Assembly: GCA_046349315.1 (NCBI GenBank)
Contig: JAXMCQ010000023.1
Coordinates: 1-64,000, forward strand
Length of the DNA stretch: 64,000 nt
Reading direction: 5' to 3'
From: JAEUMG01 sp046349315
GTDB lineage: Bacteria > Pseudomonadota > Alphaproteobacteria > Rhizobiales > Aestuariivirgaceae
In this document: positions 1 through 7,512 of the stretch, one piece after another
Numbering within the stretch: the stretch's first letter is position 1
Layout: every line of letters begins with the position of its first letter
Position numbers and translations under genes: made by a program
The notes under the pieces: generated by a model
Databases searched by the model: none
What the model saw: the letters and a program-made list of their open reading frames with translations, nothing else
What the model was told of the DNA's origin: nothing

Positions 1-1
1 G

Positions 2-766
2 GCGGGTTGCCCGCTCTACATCGTGCATGTGTCCTGCGAGCAGACCCATGATGCGATCCGGCGCGCCAAGCAGGCCGGCCAGCGCGTCTGGGGCGAGCCT
101 CTTGTTCAGTACCTCGTGCTTGACGACAGCGAGTATCAACACAGGGACTGGGATTATGCAGCAGGCCGCGTGATGTCGCCGCCCTTCCGCAACAAGAGGC
201 ACCAGGACACTTTGTGGGCAGGTTTGCAGTCGGGCACTTTGTCGGTCGTCGCCACCGATCACTGCTCCTTCACGATCAAGCAGAAGCGGATGGGGCATAA
301 GAATTTCACGCAGATTCCCAACGGCACCGGCGGGCTTGAAGACCGCATGCCGGTCTTGTGGACGGCGGGCGTCAATACCGGCCGTCTCACCAAGGAGGAG
401 TTCGTTGCCGCGACTTCGGCCAATATCGCGCGCATCCTCAACATGTATCCGAAGAAGGGTGCTGTAATGGCGGGATCGGATGCCGATCTCGTCATCTGGG
501 ATCCGAAGGCGACGAAGAAGATCACCGCCAAGAACCAGGTGAGCCGCATCGAATACAATGTGTTCGAAGGCTTCGAATGCACGGGCGCGCCGAAGACGGT
601 GATCTCGCGTGGCAAGAACGCCTGGGAGCAAGGCGACATGCGCGCCAAGGCCGGCGATGGAGATTTCGTGGCGCGCGATGCCAATGCGCCGGTCCATGTC
701 GCCAATGCGATCTGGAAGGGCATCACACAGCCCAAGCCAGTCAAGCGCGTGGAAGTGACGCCGTGA
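2..766 (+). CDS. hydA: Dihydropyrimidinase / D-hydantoinase, C-terminal part (5' end outside window)
   Basis: The reading frame is open from the left edge, so 254 C-terminal residues are seen of a family usually near 480 long. The protein is a cyclic-amidohydrolase (urease superfamily) that opens dihydrouracil, dihydrothymine or hydantoins to N-carbamoyl amino acids in the cytoplasm. Supporting motifs are YIVHVSCEQ near the start, the ATDHCSF block with the catalytic/metal Asp, and GTGGLEDRMPVLW just after it. The stop overlaps the GTG start of the next gene. A carbamoyl-amino-acid hydrolase gene lies at 8558, so reductive pyrimidine breakdown is plausible, but the two are not in one operon. 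The family call is firm; the substrate is inferred. Confidence 0.93.
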   Translation, partial: AGCPLYIVHVSCEQTHDAIRRAKQAGQRVWGEPLVQYLVLDDSEYQHRDWDYAAGRVMSPPFRNKRHQDTLWAGLQSGTLSVVATDHCSFTIKQKRMGHKNFTQIPNGTGGLEDRMPVLWTAGVNTGRLTKEEFVAATSANIARILNMYPKKGAVMAGSDADLVIWDPKATKKITAKNQVSRIEYNVFEGFECTGAPKTVISRGKNAWEQGDMRAKAGDGDFVARDANAPVHVANAIWKGITQPKPVKRVEVTP

Positions 767-1188
767 GTTCTGGCTTTCATTGGCCCGACCTTGCAGTCCT
801 CATCGGCCGGATTGTCTTTGCCGGACTGTTTCTGATGGCCCTGAGTTTCAAGTTCATGGACATGAATGCGACGGCCGCCTATATCGCCGCAGCGGGATTT
901 CCGTTTCCACTTTTTCTCGCCTGGATCGCGGCATTCTTTGAACTCGCGCTTTTCGTCTGTCTGCTCACTGGTGCTTTCTTCAGCGAGGCGGCCTTGCTTG
1001 CAGGTGTTTATGTTATCTTCCTAGCCTTTGCCTTTCATGGCCCATCGCATTGGCAGGGCAACCAGGCCGAGTTCGGTTTCTTCATCGATCATTTCACGTT
1101 CCTCGCGGGATTGCTTTTCGCAGCGGCCTATGGCCCCGGCCGGTATCTGGGGGTACGCTACGGCCTTCTCAGGAGAAACGTAGCCTAG
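763..1188 (+). CDS. DoxX-like small integral membrane protein
   Basis: A 141-residue protein starting with GTG in a GTGA overlap with the dihydropyrimidinase stop, so the two are probably translationally coupled. It has four hydrophobic segments: about residues 8-25, 45-65, 70-88 and 105-122. The spacing and the length match the DoxX family of inner-membrane proteins, whose function is poorly defined. The upstream extension of this frame lies entirely inside the dihydropyrimidinase gene and is rejected as the start. Nothing in the sequence shows what it does for pyrimidine breakdown. Confidence 0.75.
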   Translation: MSSGFHWPDLAVLIGRIVFAGLFLMALSFKFMDMNATAAYIAAAGFPFPLFLAWIAAFFELALFVCLLTGAFFSEAALLAGVYVIFLAFAFHGPSHWQGNQAEFGFFIDHFTFLAGLLFAAAYGPGRYLGVRYGLLRRNVA

Positions 1189-1225
1189 GCGTTTTGCGCG
1201 GAACTAAAGCCCAATTGAATCCTCC

Positions 1226-1248
1226 ATCGGCGGGCTTGACCCGCCGAT
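1226..1248. repeat. Perfect hairpin, 9-bp stem, 5-nt loop
   Basis: ATCGGCGGG at 1226-1234 and CCCGCCGAT at 1240-1248 are exact complements around CTTGA. There is no U-run on either side, so it is more like a dispersed palindromic repeat than a classic terminator, though it lies just downstream of the DoxX gene and could slow transcription. The remaining gap up to 1394 shows only the start region of the next gene. Confidence 0.6.
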
Positions 1249-1394
1249 CCAGTCTGGATGGAAGGCTCAAGGCCTGCCGTGGAGAATAAAGAGGCGTCTC
1301 GCCAATCCACCTAAAGGCTTCCCCAAACTAAACTCAATTGTCGCTGCACTTCCGGCGCAGCAGTCTCCATCGCATGAAGCGAATGGAGAGCGAC

Positions 1395-2534
1395 ATGACA
1401 AAGATTGACGGCAAGCGTTTCTCGCGACGGAAACTTTTAAAGACATCGGCCTTCGGCGCCGCGGTGGCGATCGCGGGCCCGACTTATATCCGCTCGGCCT
1501 TGAGTTCATCGGGTGAACTCAATCTTCTCAACTGGTCGGATGAGTTTCCGGGCGATGTCATCCCCAATTTCGAGAAGGCGACCGGCATCAAGGTCAATTC
1601 GACGCCGTTCTCGCAGAATGAAGAGCAGATCAACAAATTGCAGGCGACCGGAGGCGACGGCTTCGACCTCGTACAGCCGACCCGCGATCGCGCTCCGCAG
1701 TTTAAGGAACTCGGCGTGCTGCAGGCCTATGATCTCAACAAGATCAAGAATCTGAGCGCGCTGCAGCCGGCCTTTCTCGAAAGCTCGCAGAGCATCTGGA
1801 CCTGGGATGGCGGGCTCTATCACCTGCCGCACTTGTGGGGTACCGAAGCGATCTCATGGCGCACCGACAAGTGGAAGGGCGATGCTGAGAAGCTCTCCTA
1901 TGGCGATCTGTGGAACGAGGACGTCAAAGGCCATGTGCAGGGAAGACCGCATTCGCTGCTCGCCGGCATCGGTCTGTGGCTCGATGCAACCGGCAAGGTT
2001 CCGTCAAACCGTTTACTCGATGCTTTCAAGGATCCTGACTCGTTCAAGAAGATCTATGACCAGATCCTTCCGGTGGCGCTCGAGCACAAGGCGTGGATCA
2101 AGCAGTTCTGGGATTCGGCCGATAATACGAAGTCGGGCTTCCTCGAAAATGATGTGATCATCGGCCAGACCTGGGACGGCCCGGCGCTCAGCCTCAAGAA
2201 GGACGGCAAGCCGATCAATTATCGGGCGCCCGTCGAAGGGGCGATCACCTGGGTCGACGGCTTGTCATTGACCAAGGCGGCGAAGAATGCCGATCAGGTC
2301 TATGCCTTCATCGACTATCTTTATACGCCCGAAGTATCAGCCGCCCTGGCGGAAGGCTCAGGCTATAATCCGGTCGTCAAGGGCGCCGATGCCAAGCTCT
2401 CGGATGCGGCGAAGAAGAATTTCCAGGACGCCTATCCGGGCGATGCGCTCAAGAATCTGTGGCACCGGCCGCCTGAGCCTTCATGGTTTGCCGAACTGCG
2501 CACGCAATATGCGGATAAGTACAAATCAGCCTGA
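1395..2534 (+). CDS. ABC transporter solute-binding protein, Tat-exported, PotD/PotF-like
   Basis: A 379-residue periplasmic binding protein. The N-terminus carries a twin-arginine signal (FSRRKLLKTSAFG followed by a hydrophobic stretch to about residue 35). The mature part begins with GELNLLNWSDEFPGDV, typical of spermidine/putrescine-type binding proteins (SBP_bac family). The ATG at 1395 is chosen because GGAGAG lies 4 nt upstream; in-frame starts at 1338 and 1383 lack a good site. No permease or ATPase gene is adjacent, so it is an orphan here, or uses the importer at 33.9-37.9 kb. A strong terminator follows at 2555. The ligand is not certain; polyamine or a similar cation is inferred. 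Confidence 0.88.
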   Translation: MTKIDGKRFSRRKLLKTSAFGAAVAIAGPTYIRSALSSSGELNLLNWSDEFPGDVIPNFEKATGIKVNSTPFSQNEEQINKLQATGGDGFDLVQPTRDRAPQFKELGVLQAYDLNKIKNLSALQPAFLESSQSIWTWDGGLYHLPHLWGTEAISWRTDKWKGDAEKLSYGDLWNEDVKGHVQGRPHSLLAGIGLWLDATGKVPSNRLLDAFKDPDSFKKIYDQILPVALEHKAWIKQFWDSADNTKSGFLENDVIIGQTWDGPALSLKKDGKPINYRAPVEGAITWVDGLSLTKAAKNADQVYAFIDYLYTPEVSAALAEGSGYNPVVKGADAKLSDAAKKNFQDAYPGDALKNLWHRPPEPSWFAELRTQYADKYKSA

Positions 2535-2554
2535 GCTTCTCACTTTCTGCCGCG

Positions 2555-2590
2555 AAAGGCCCCGCTGCGACGGGGCCTTTTTCGTTTCTT
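2555..2590 (+). terminator. Rho-independent terminator after the solute-binding protein gene
   Basis: AAAGGCCCCG at 2555-2564 pairs perfectly with CGGGGCCTTT at 2571-2580 around a 6-nt loop and is followed by TTCGTTTCTT. It lies 20 nt after the stop codon. Confidence 0.9.
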
Positions 2591-2639
2591 GAGAGGCGCC
2601 GGCAACGAAACTATTGCGACGACAAGATATTCCTCACGG

Positions 2640-2753
2640 GGCCCGATCTATCCTTGATGGTATGAAGACTCATGTCCCGTTGATCGTGGTCATGGCACCG
2701 GGACACCTCCCATAACTTGCGCCGTCCCTGTCCCGGGGCGGCGCTTTTTCTTT
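2640..2753 (+). ncRNA. Candidate trans-acting sRNA, AbcR (alpha-r15)-like
   Basis: The gap between the binding-protein terminator and the LysR gene has no ORF but contains an sRNA-like layout. A first stem pairs TGTCCCG (2673-2679) with CGGGACA (2699-2705). Then comes an unpaired ACCTCCCATAACTT (2705-2718) and a second hairpin (2719-2744) ended by TTTTTCTTT. The CUCCCA in the linker resembles the anti-Shine-Dalgarno seed of AbcR sRNAs, which in several Hyphomicrobiales sit beside a LysR gene (VtlR/LsrB). The strand is set by the terminator. The 5' end is a guess: no convincing promoter was found. The family assignment is inference. Confidence 0.5.
2719..2753 (+). terminator. Rho-independent terminator of the candidate sRNA
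   Basis: GCGCCGTCCC (2719-2728) pairs with GGGGCGGCGC (2735-2744) with one G-U pair, followed by TTTTTCTTT. No ORF ends upstream within 180 nt except the gene already served by the terminator at 2555, so it most likely ends a separate short transcript. Confidence 0.8.
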
Positions 2754-2860
2754 ATAAAACAATGGGTAAGGCGGACGGGGAGGGGAGGCTTGCTTGCGCT
2801 GCAGCATGATGGTAATAACTATTAAGTCGATCAAAATAATCAACTTATGGGATCCATGCC

Positions 2861-3787
2861 ATGCGACGCCAATTGCCGCCCCTCAATGCGCTGAAGGCCT
2901 TCGAAGCCGCAGCGCGCCATTTGAGCATTTCGCAAGCGGCCAATGAATTGTGCGTCACCCCGGCGGCGATCAGCCATCAGGTCAGGCTTTTAGAAGACCA
3001 TATCGGCCTGCCGGTCTTCGAACGGAGCGGCCGCAGTCTTGTTCTGACCGATGCGGGGCAGGCGGGGCTCGACTTCATCCGCGACGGCTTTGCGAAGTTC
3101 AACGCCGCGATGGACGCGATCGATTCGCTCGGCGAGATCGGCGTGCTGAGCGTCAGCGTGGCGCCGTCCTTCGCGGCGAAGTGGCTGTTGCCGCGGCTCG
3201 ATTCCTTCCACGAGAAACATGCCGATATCGACGTCCATGTTTCGGCCTCGATGCAGCTCACCGATTTCGCCAAGGATGGAATCGACATTGCCATCCGTTA
3301 CGGGCCCGGCCGCTATCCCGATCTCGTCAGCGAGAAGCTGCTCGATGAGACCGTGACGCCGGTCTGCAGCCCGGCACTCCTGCAATCATTGGGGACGCCG
3401 CGCATCGCCGCCGATCTTTCAAGCTTCGCGCTTCTCCATGACGACAGTCCGGACAATGATCCTTCATGCCCCGATTGGAGCATGTGGCTCAAGGCGGCGG
3501 GTGCGAGCGAAATCGATGCCTCGCGAGGGCCCCGCTTCAACCAGGCAAGCCTCGTCATCGAAGCGGCCGTTCTTGGCCGCGGCGTGGCGCTCGCCAAATA
3601 CGCGCTGGCCGAGGCCGACATCAAGGCCGGGCGCCTCGTGCCGTTGCTGCGCTCTTCGCAACCGGTCGATTTCTCCTATTACCTCGTCGCTCCCCGCGCC
3701 AAGCTCAATTTGCCGAAGGTTGCGCATTTCCGCGATTGGTTGCGGGGGCAAGTCGCACAGAAACCGGCATTACTCGCGGTGGCGTAA
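2861..3787 (+). CDS. LysR-family transcriptional regulator
   Basis: A 308-residue LTTR. A winged-helix DNA-binding domain covers residues 5-65 (LNALKAFEAAARHLSISQAANELCVTPAAISHQVR is the helix-turn-helix region, residues about 8-42). A type-2 periplasmic-binding-like effector domain fills residues about 90-300. The N-terminus resembles the GcvA-like branch. No divergent target gene is seen; instead an sRNA candidate lies directly upstream, an arrangement like VtlR/LsrB with AbcR in other Hyphomicrobiales. The start has only a weak ribosome site. The gene converges on the DUF6790 gene, 2 nt away. Confidence 0.92.
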   Translation: MRRQLPPLNALKAFEAAARHLSISQAANELCVTPAAISHQVRLLEDHIGLPVFERSGRSLVLTDAGQAGLDFIRDGFAKFNAAMDAIDSLGEIGVLSVSVAPSFAAKWLLPRLDSFHEKHADIDVHVSASMQLTDFAKDGIDIAIRYGPGRYPDLVSEKLLDETVTPVCSPALLQSLGTPRIAADLSSFALLHDDSPDNDPSCPDWSMWLKAAGASEIDASRGPRFNQASLVIEAAVLGRGVALAKYALAEADIKAGRLVPLLRSSQPVDFSYYLVAPRAKLNLPKVAHFRDWLRGQVAQKPALLAVA

Positions 3788-3789
3788 GG

Positions 3790-4296
3790 CTAATCCGGTT
3801 TGTACCGATACTGGAGCCACAGCTGCACAAAACCGATAACCGGCAGAAACACATCGCTCCAGAAAATGATGCCGGCATTGCCGGGCGCGAAATTATGCGC
3901 GGTGATCATCTGGTAGATATGACCGCCGGCAGCGCCCAAGAGAAAGAACGACGGTCCGAGTATGGCGGCCAGGCGCATATCGAAACTGCGCCATGGCGCA
4001 AGCAGGCCGATAGCACCGAAGCCGAAGCTTGCAAAGCCGACCTCGAGCTGGAACGGCGAATTCGCCCAGCCGATATAGGATGCGGCGAGATCGCCGAAGA
4101 AGACATGGAATATGCCGTTGTAAATGTAGGAAACGCCCATCGAGAAAAAGATGAACCATTTGAGCAGCGCCTCGACGATCACGGGGCCGCTCAAGGGTTT
4201 GGGCGCGCGAGCAAGGCAGATCGCCGAAGCGATCAGGCCGATGACGAAGAAGGTGAACGTGAAATTGCCCATCACGAAGGCGACCAGGTCGCGCAT
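3790..4296 (-). CDS. DUF6790-type integral membrane protein
   Basis: A 168-residue protein with about four to five membrane helices (residues 10-28, 45-65, 80-100, 108-125, 142-160) and motifs such as MGVSYIYNGIFHVFFGD and GAAGGHIYQM. This matches the DUF6790 family, which has no known function. The start overlaps the stop of the upstream oxygenase-like gene (TGATG), so the two form an operon. Confidence 0.75.
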   Translation of the reverse strand: MRDLVAFVMGNFTFTFFVIGLIASAICLARAPKPLSGPVIVEALLKWFIFFSMGVSYIYNGIFHVFFGDLAASYIGWANSPFQLEVGFASFGFGAIGLLAPWRSFDMRLAAILGPSFFLLGAAGGHIYQMITAHNFAPGNAGIIFWSDVFLPVIGFVQLWLQYRYKPD

Positions 4297-4922
4297 CAGC
4301 CGATCACCATGTTGAAGCTCACCGAAATACGCGCGGCGCTGGCGCGATTGAGCGCCACTTCATGCCGAAGCCAGCTTTCCCATAAGAGCAATGTGCCGGG
4401 CTCGGGCTCCATGCTCACATAGGTCTGCATCGCGCGCGGGGCGGTTTTCTTGCGCGGCGGCGCGGCCATCAGCATGGCGTGGCGCGGGTCCTCGAAAACG
4501 AGTGATCCCGAACCTTCCGGCACCGCGACATAGTACGTGCCGCTGATGACGGAATTGGTATGCAGATGCGAGGTGTGCGATCCCCCTTCGGGGAGAATGT
4601 TCACCCACAATGAATCGCAAATCGGCTTTCCGCCGCGCACGTCCCATTGCAGCGATTTCGCGAAACTGGCCGCGTGCCGGCCGATCACCGCTTCGAGCCG
4701 CGCGAAGACGGCAAAGCGTTCGGCAAGGTTGCTGATCGAGGCATAGGACGTATAGCCGGCATAGCCATGCTGCAGGCACCAGCGCTGCCCTTCCTTGTCG
4801 TCGCGGGAGAGATGCCAGGCGGCGTCCCCGAGGTCGCGGATGAGGCGTGAGGAACCGGCCGCATCCGCTCGGTAAATAAGGGTCGGATAGAGCGTTTCGA
4901 TTCGGCCTTGGGATTTCGCCAT
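4296..4922 (-). CDS. Putative 2OG-Fe(II) oxygenase, TIGR02466-like
   Basis: A 208-residue protein whose C-terminal half shows the fold signature of Fe(II)/2-oxoglutarate oxygenases in the TIGR02466 group: DSLWVNILPEGGSHTSHLH then ISGTYYVAVPEGSGSLVFEDPR, and PGTLLLWESWLRHEV with the distal His. The HxH/H pattern could supply metal ligands. The ATG at 4922 is preferred to the TTG at 4937. The substrate is unknown. Translationally coupled to the DUF6790 membrane protein. Confidence 0.75.
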   Translation of the reverse strand: MAKSQGRIETLYPTLIYRADAAGSSRLIRDLGDAAWHLSRDDKEGQRWCLQHGYAGYTSYASISNLAERFAVFARLEAVIGRHAASFAKSLQWDVRGGKPICDSLWVNILPEGGSHTSHLHTNSVISGTYYVAVPEGSGSLVFEDPRHAMLMAAPPRKKTAPRAMQTYVSMEPEPGTLLLWESWLRHEVALNRASAARISVSFNMVIG

Positions 4923-5006
4923 TGCGCCGCCCGTCAAAGCCCGTCTGTGGAATCAGCAAGGGCGCCGAAAGCATGGCTTCGAAACACAGCGCGATCAAGG
5001 GTGCGC

Positions 5007-5546
5007 TTAAGGCGAGATCGTCGGAGTGACCGGCCGCAATTCGATATCGTCGGCGGTCGGGATGCCTATCGCGCTCTTGGCGTAGTAGCCCTGGATTGTG
5101 AAGACCGGGATGTCTCCGCTCGCGCCTCTATACTCGCAGGCGGCGGTCGTAAACGGTGCTTGTGCCGGGCCCGAATGGAGTATCTGAAGCAAGAGGTGGT
5201 TGTAGTCGGGATTGAATTCGAAGGAGAATGAGGAGGTCGCGCCGCTGAAACGCTGCCACCCGTCATCGCATTTGACCTTCGCCGATTTGCCGCTCGCGGC
5301 GATGGTCCGGGTCACGCGATAGTCTGGGGCCGAATCCGCCCCGCCCGGAATGACGGTCAAGTCGAGATAGATCGTCGTTTCCTCGCCACCAAGCGCTCCC
5401 GCCAGTTCCTGAACCTGGTCGGATATTTGCGCAGGTTTCGAAAAGTCGATTGTCGCCTTGATGGTTTTTGTCGCCGCCTCAAGCGCTCCGGCAGGAATCA
5501 CGAGCGCTGCGGATAACACGAAAGTTGGAAGAATGAATCTGCTCAT
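5007..5546 (-). CDS. Secreted hypothetical protein
   Basis: A 179-residue protein with a clear Sec signal peptide (MSRFILPTFVLSAALVIPAGALEA, cleavage about residue 24). The mature part is rich in beta-prone segments and has two cysteines (KVKCDDGW and TTAACEYRG) that could form a disulfide. No family is recognised. It starts 33 nt downstream of the GH19-like gene and probably shares its transcript. Confidence 0.65.
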   Translation of the reverse strand: MSRFILPTFVLSAALVIPAGALEAATKTIKATIDFSKPAQISDQVQELAGALGGEETTIYLDLTVIPGGADSAPDYRVTRTIAASGKSAKVKCDDGWQRFSGATSSFSFEFNPDYNHLLLQILHSGPAQAPFTTAACEYRGASGDIPVFTIQGYYAKSAIGIPTADDIELRPVTPTISP

Positions 5547-5579
5547 CGTTCAACTCCCCGAAGAGTCCTAATCTGGCGA

Positions 5580-6200
5580 TCAAGGACCGGTTGTGTAGCT
5601 GATGGCGCCGTAAAATTCCTTTCCGTAGACGGCGATCTTTTCTGCGCAATCCAAGCCGTTGATGATCCGTCGGGCATTCTTCCAGTCTTCGGAGGTCTTA
5701 TTAAAATAATCGCCGAAATCCTTACCGGTGAAGACTCCTTCCTCCATCCCCTTGAACATGATCTTGGCGGCGAGTTCTGCGTTCAAGACGCGGTTCGCAG
5801 CGTCCTCGTTGTTCGTCAGGTTGACGTTGAAGGCCTTGCCCATCGCGGTGTAATTTCTCCTGCCGGTCAACTGCACATAGCCGCGGCCGTGAAACAACAC
5901 ACCGTCACCGTCTTCGGTATTGCCGAGTTGATTGATTGCGAAGTTCGGCCGCGCGCCGCCCTTGTCGTACATTTTGAAGAAGTACTTCTTGCCGCCAAAT
6001 TCGTGGATCGGCTGCATCGTGAAAGCGGTTTCGTGAAACGCCGTCGCGAGCGCATAAGCCAGCCAGCGATCGTCTTTCTTGGAATGGGCCGTTTCCCACA
6101 CATTGAGAATGAAGGTCAGGCCGTCCACCTGGCCCGCCGACAATTTGCCGGTGAAGAGATTGGACCGGACGCGGTCGAAGAAAAATTTTCGATTGATCAC
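5580..6200 (-). CDS. GH19 chitinase / lysozyme-like peptidoglycan hydrolase
   Basis: A 206-residue single-domain protein of the lysozyme-like superfamily resembling GH19 chitinases and phage endolysins. The general-acid Glu is probably in LATAFHETAFTMQPIHE (residues about 51-67), and the second conserved block is GRGYVQLTGRRNY (about 105-117). There is no signal peptide, so export is unexplained, as with phage-derived lysins. It starts with GTG, with GGGAG 9-10 nt upstream overlapping the end of a short upstream frame. No holin or other phage gene is nearby. The substrate, peptidoglycan or chitin, is not decided by the sequence. Confidence 0.8.
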   Translation of the reverse strand: MINRKFFFDRVRSNLFTGKLSAGQVDGLTFILNVWETAHSKKDDRWLAYALATAFHETAFTMQPIHEFGGKKYFFKMYDKGGARPNFAINQLGNTEDGDGVLFHGRGYVQLTGRRNYTAMGKAFNVNLTNNEDAANRVLNAELAAKIMFKGMEEGVFTGKDFGDYFNKTSEDWKNARRIINGLDCAEKIAVYGKEFYGAISYTTGP

Positions 6201-6204
6201 GAGC

Positions 6205-6438
6205 TTAGGCTCCCTGCGTTGTCGTTCCGGGCTTAGGCTCGCCGTCCAAAGTCAATTCCACGCGTATCGTAACACGACGTCGCGGTAAACCTAGGATGGA
6301 ATCTCCCGCAATGTCAAATTGCTGCGCGTTAACCTGTGATTTGGCAGGGTGCGCGAGGTTGAAGTTGCGATCAGCCTCCACGGCAAGTGACTTTCTGTGG
6401 CCGGGAAGTTCGGCGGAATCCTGCGATGACAAGCGCAA
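6205..6438 (-). CDS. Possible small protein upstream of the GH19-like gene
   Basis: A 77-codon frame whose TAA ends 4 nt before the GTG of the GH19-like gene, with the latter's ribosome site inside its last codons, suggesting coupling. The C-terminal half (RRRVTIRVELTLDGEPKP) looks like protein, the N-terminal half less so, and the true start could be internal. No family is recognised; it may be chance. Confidence 0.3.
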   Translation of the reverse strand: MRLSSQDSAELPGHRKSLAVEADRNFNLAHPAKSQVNAQQFDIAGDSILGLPRRRVTIRVELTLDGEPKPGTTTQGA

Positions 6439-6488
6439 TTCTTGGTGGCAATCTCGCGCATCATGGAATCAGAGGACGGACGGGGCGA

Positions 6489-7286
6489 ATGGCGGCAAAA
6501 CGGAGCTTGATCAAGGTCGCGCTAGCGGCGGTCCTAACGGCCTTCGTAACGGGTCAGGCACTGGCGGCAGGCTGCGGCACCAATGCTGCGGGTTTTGAAT
6601 CCTGGAAGAAGGCCTTTGCGGCGGAAGCGAAGGCCAATGGCATCAAGCCCAAGGCGATCTCGGCCTTGATGGGCACCAAATACGCAACCGCAACCATCAA
6701 AGCGGATCGCAGCCAGAAGAGCTTCAAGCTTTCGCTCGAAGCCTTCATGCAGAAACGCGGCGCAGCCGGAATCATTGCGCGCGGCAAGCAGCTCAAGAAA
6801 TCCAATGCCGCGCTTTTTGCCTCGATCGAGAAGCGCTTTGGCGTACCTCCCGGACCGCTGCTGGCGATCTGGGGCATGGAAACCGGTTTCGGCGGCTTCA
6901 TGGGCAACCAGAACACGATCTCGGCGGTGGCGACGCTTGCCTATGACTGCCGGCGCCCGGAATTCTTCACCGAACAGCTCTATGCGGCGCTCAAGCTCAT
7001 CGATCGCGGCTGGCTTTCGCCTTCGGCGCGGGGCGCCATGCATGGCGAGGTCGGACAGACGCAGTTCCTGCCCAAGAACATCATCCTCTATGGGACCGGC
7101 GGCAATCTCAACTCCAAGGACATTGCGCTCGCTTCGACGGCGAATTTCCTGAAAGGCCATGGCTGGCAGCGCGGTGCCGGCTATCAGCCGGGGCAGGCCA
7201 ATTTCGGCGCGATCCAGGGCTGGAACGCTGCGACCGTATACCAGAAAGCGATTGCCATCATCGGCAAGCGCATCGACGGCGATTAA
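6489..7286 (+). CDS. Lytic murein transglycosylase, MltB family
   Basis: A 265-residue periplasmic peptidoglycan lytic transglycosylase (SLT_2/MltB-like). A signal peptide covers residues 1-27 (ending ALA-AGC). The cysteine at 29 is not in a convincing lipobox, so a soluble periplasmic form is likely. The catalytic Glu is E131 in AIWGMETGFGGFMG, followed by the GQTQFLPKN substrate-cleft motif. The ATG at 6489 has GGACGGGGCG upstream; the longer frame from 6387 has no signal peptide at its start. It cleaves MurNAc-GlcNAc bonds with 1,6-anhydro formation by family knowledge. No C-terminal peptidoglycan-binding domain is present. Confidence 0.92.
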   Translation: MAAKRSLIKVALAAVLTAFVTGQALAAGCGTNAAGFESWKKAFAAEAKANGIKPKAISALMGTKYATATIKADRSQKSFKLSLEAFMQKRGAAGIIARGKQLKKSNAALFASIEKRFGVPPGPLLAIWGMETGFGGFMGNQNTISAVATLAYDCRRPEFFTEQLYAALKLIDRGWLSPSARGAMHGEVGQTQFLPKNIILYGTGGNLNSKDIALASTANFLKGHGWQRGAGYQPGQANFGAIQGWNAATVYQKAIAIIGKRIDGD

Positions 7287-7307
7287 GCGGGACGAGCGGC
7301 CTTGGCG

Positions 7308-7493
7308 ATGATCGATCAGAAACATCCGTTCTTCCAGCCCTTGTGGCGGCGCATCGTCATCGTCGCGCTGGTGGCGGGGTGGCTCGGCTTCGAGGTGATC
7401 TATACCAAGGACAGTTTGTGGATTTCGGTTGCGACCGTCATGCTGATCTATGGCATCTGGAGCTTCTTCATCAGCTGGCCGAAGTCATCTTAG
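7308..7493 (+). CDS. DUF3329-like small membrane protein
   Basis: A 61-residue protein starting MIDQKHPFFQPLWRR, followed by two transmembrane segments (about 16-33 and 38-56). The N-terminal motif and length fit small DUF3329 proteins common in Hyphomicrobiales, of unknown function. The ATG at 7308 fits the family better than the TTG at 7302. It lies 21 nt after the MltB-like gene on the same strand and may be co-transcribed. Confidence 0.75.
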   Translation: MIDQKHPFFQPLWRRIVIVALVAGWLGFEVIYTKDSLWISVATVMLIYGIWSFFISWPKSS

Positions 7494-7512
7494 GTGGAGC
7501 CATGCGTCACGG

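Noticed and set aside
3466..4422. 318-codon plus-strand frame crossing the end of LysR and the DUF6790 gene
   Set aside because: It runs through two real genes in other frames and has no hydrophobic or domain pattern of its own.
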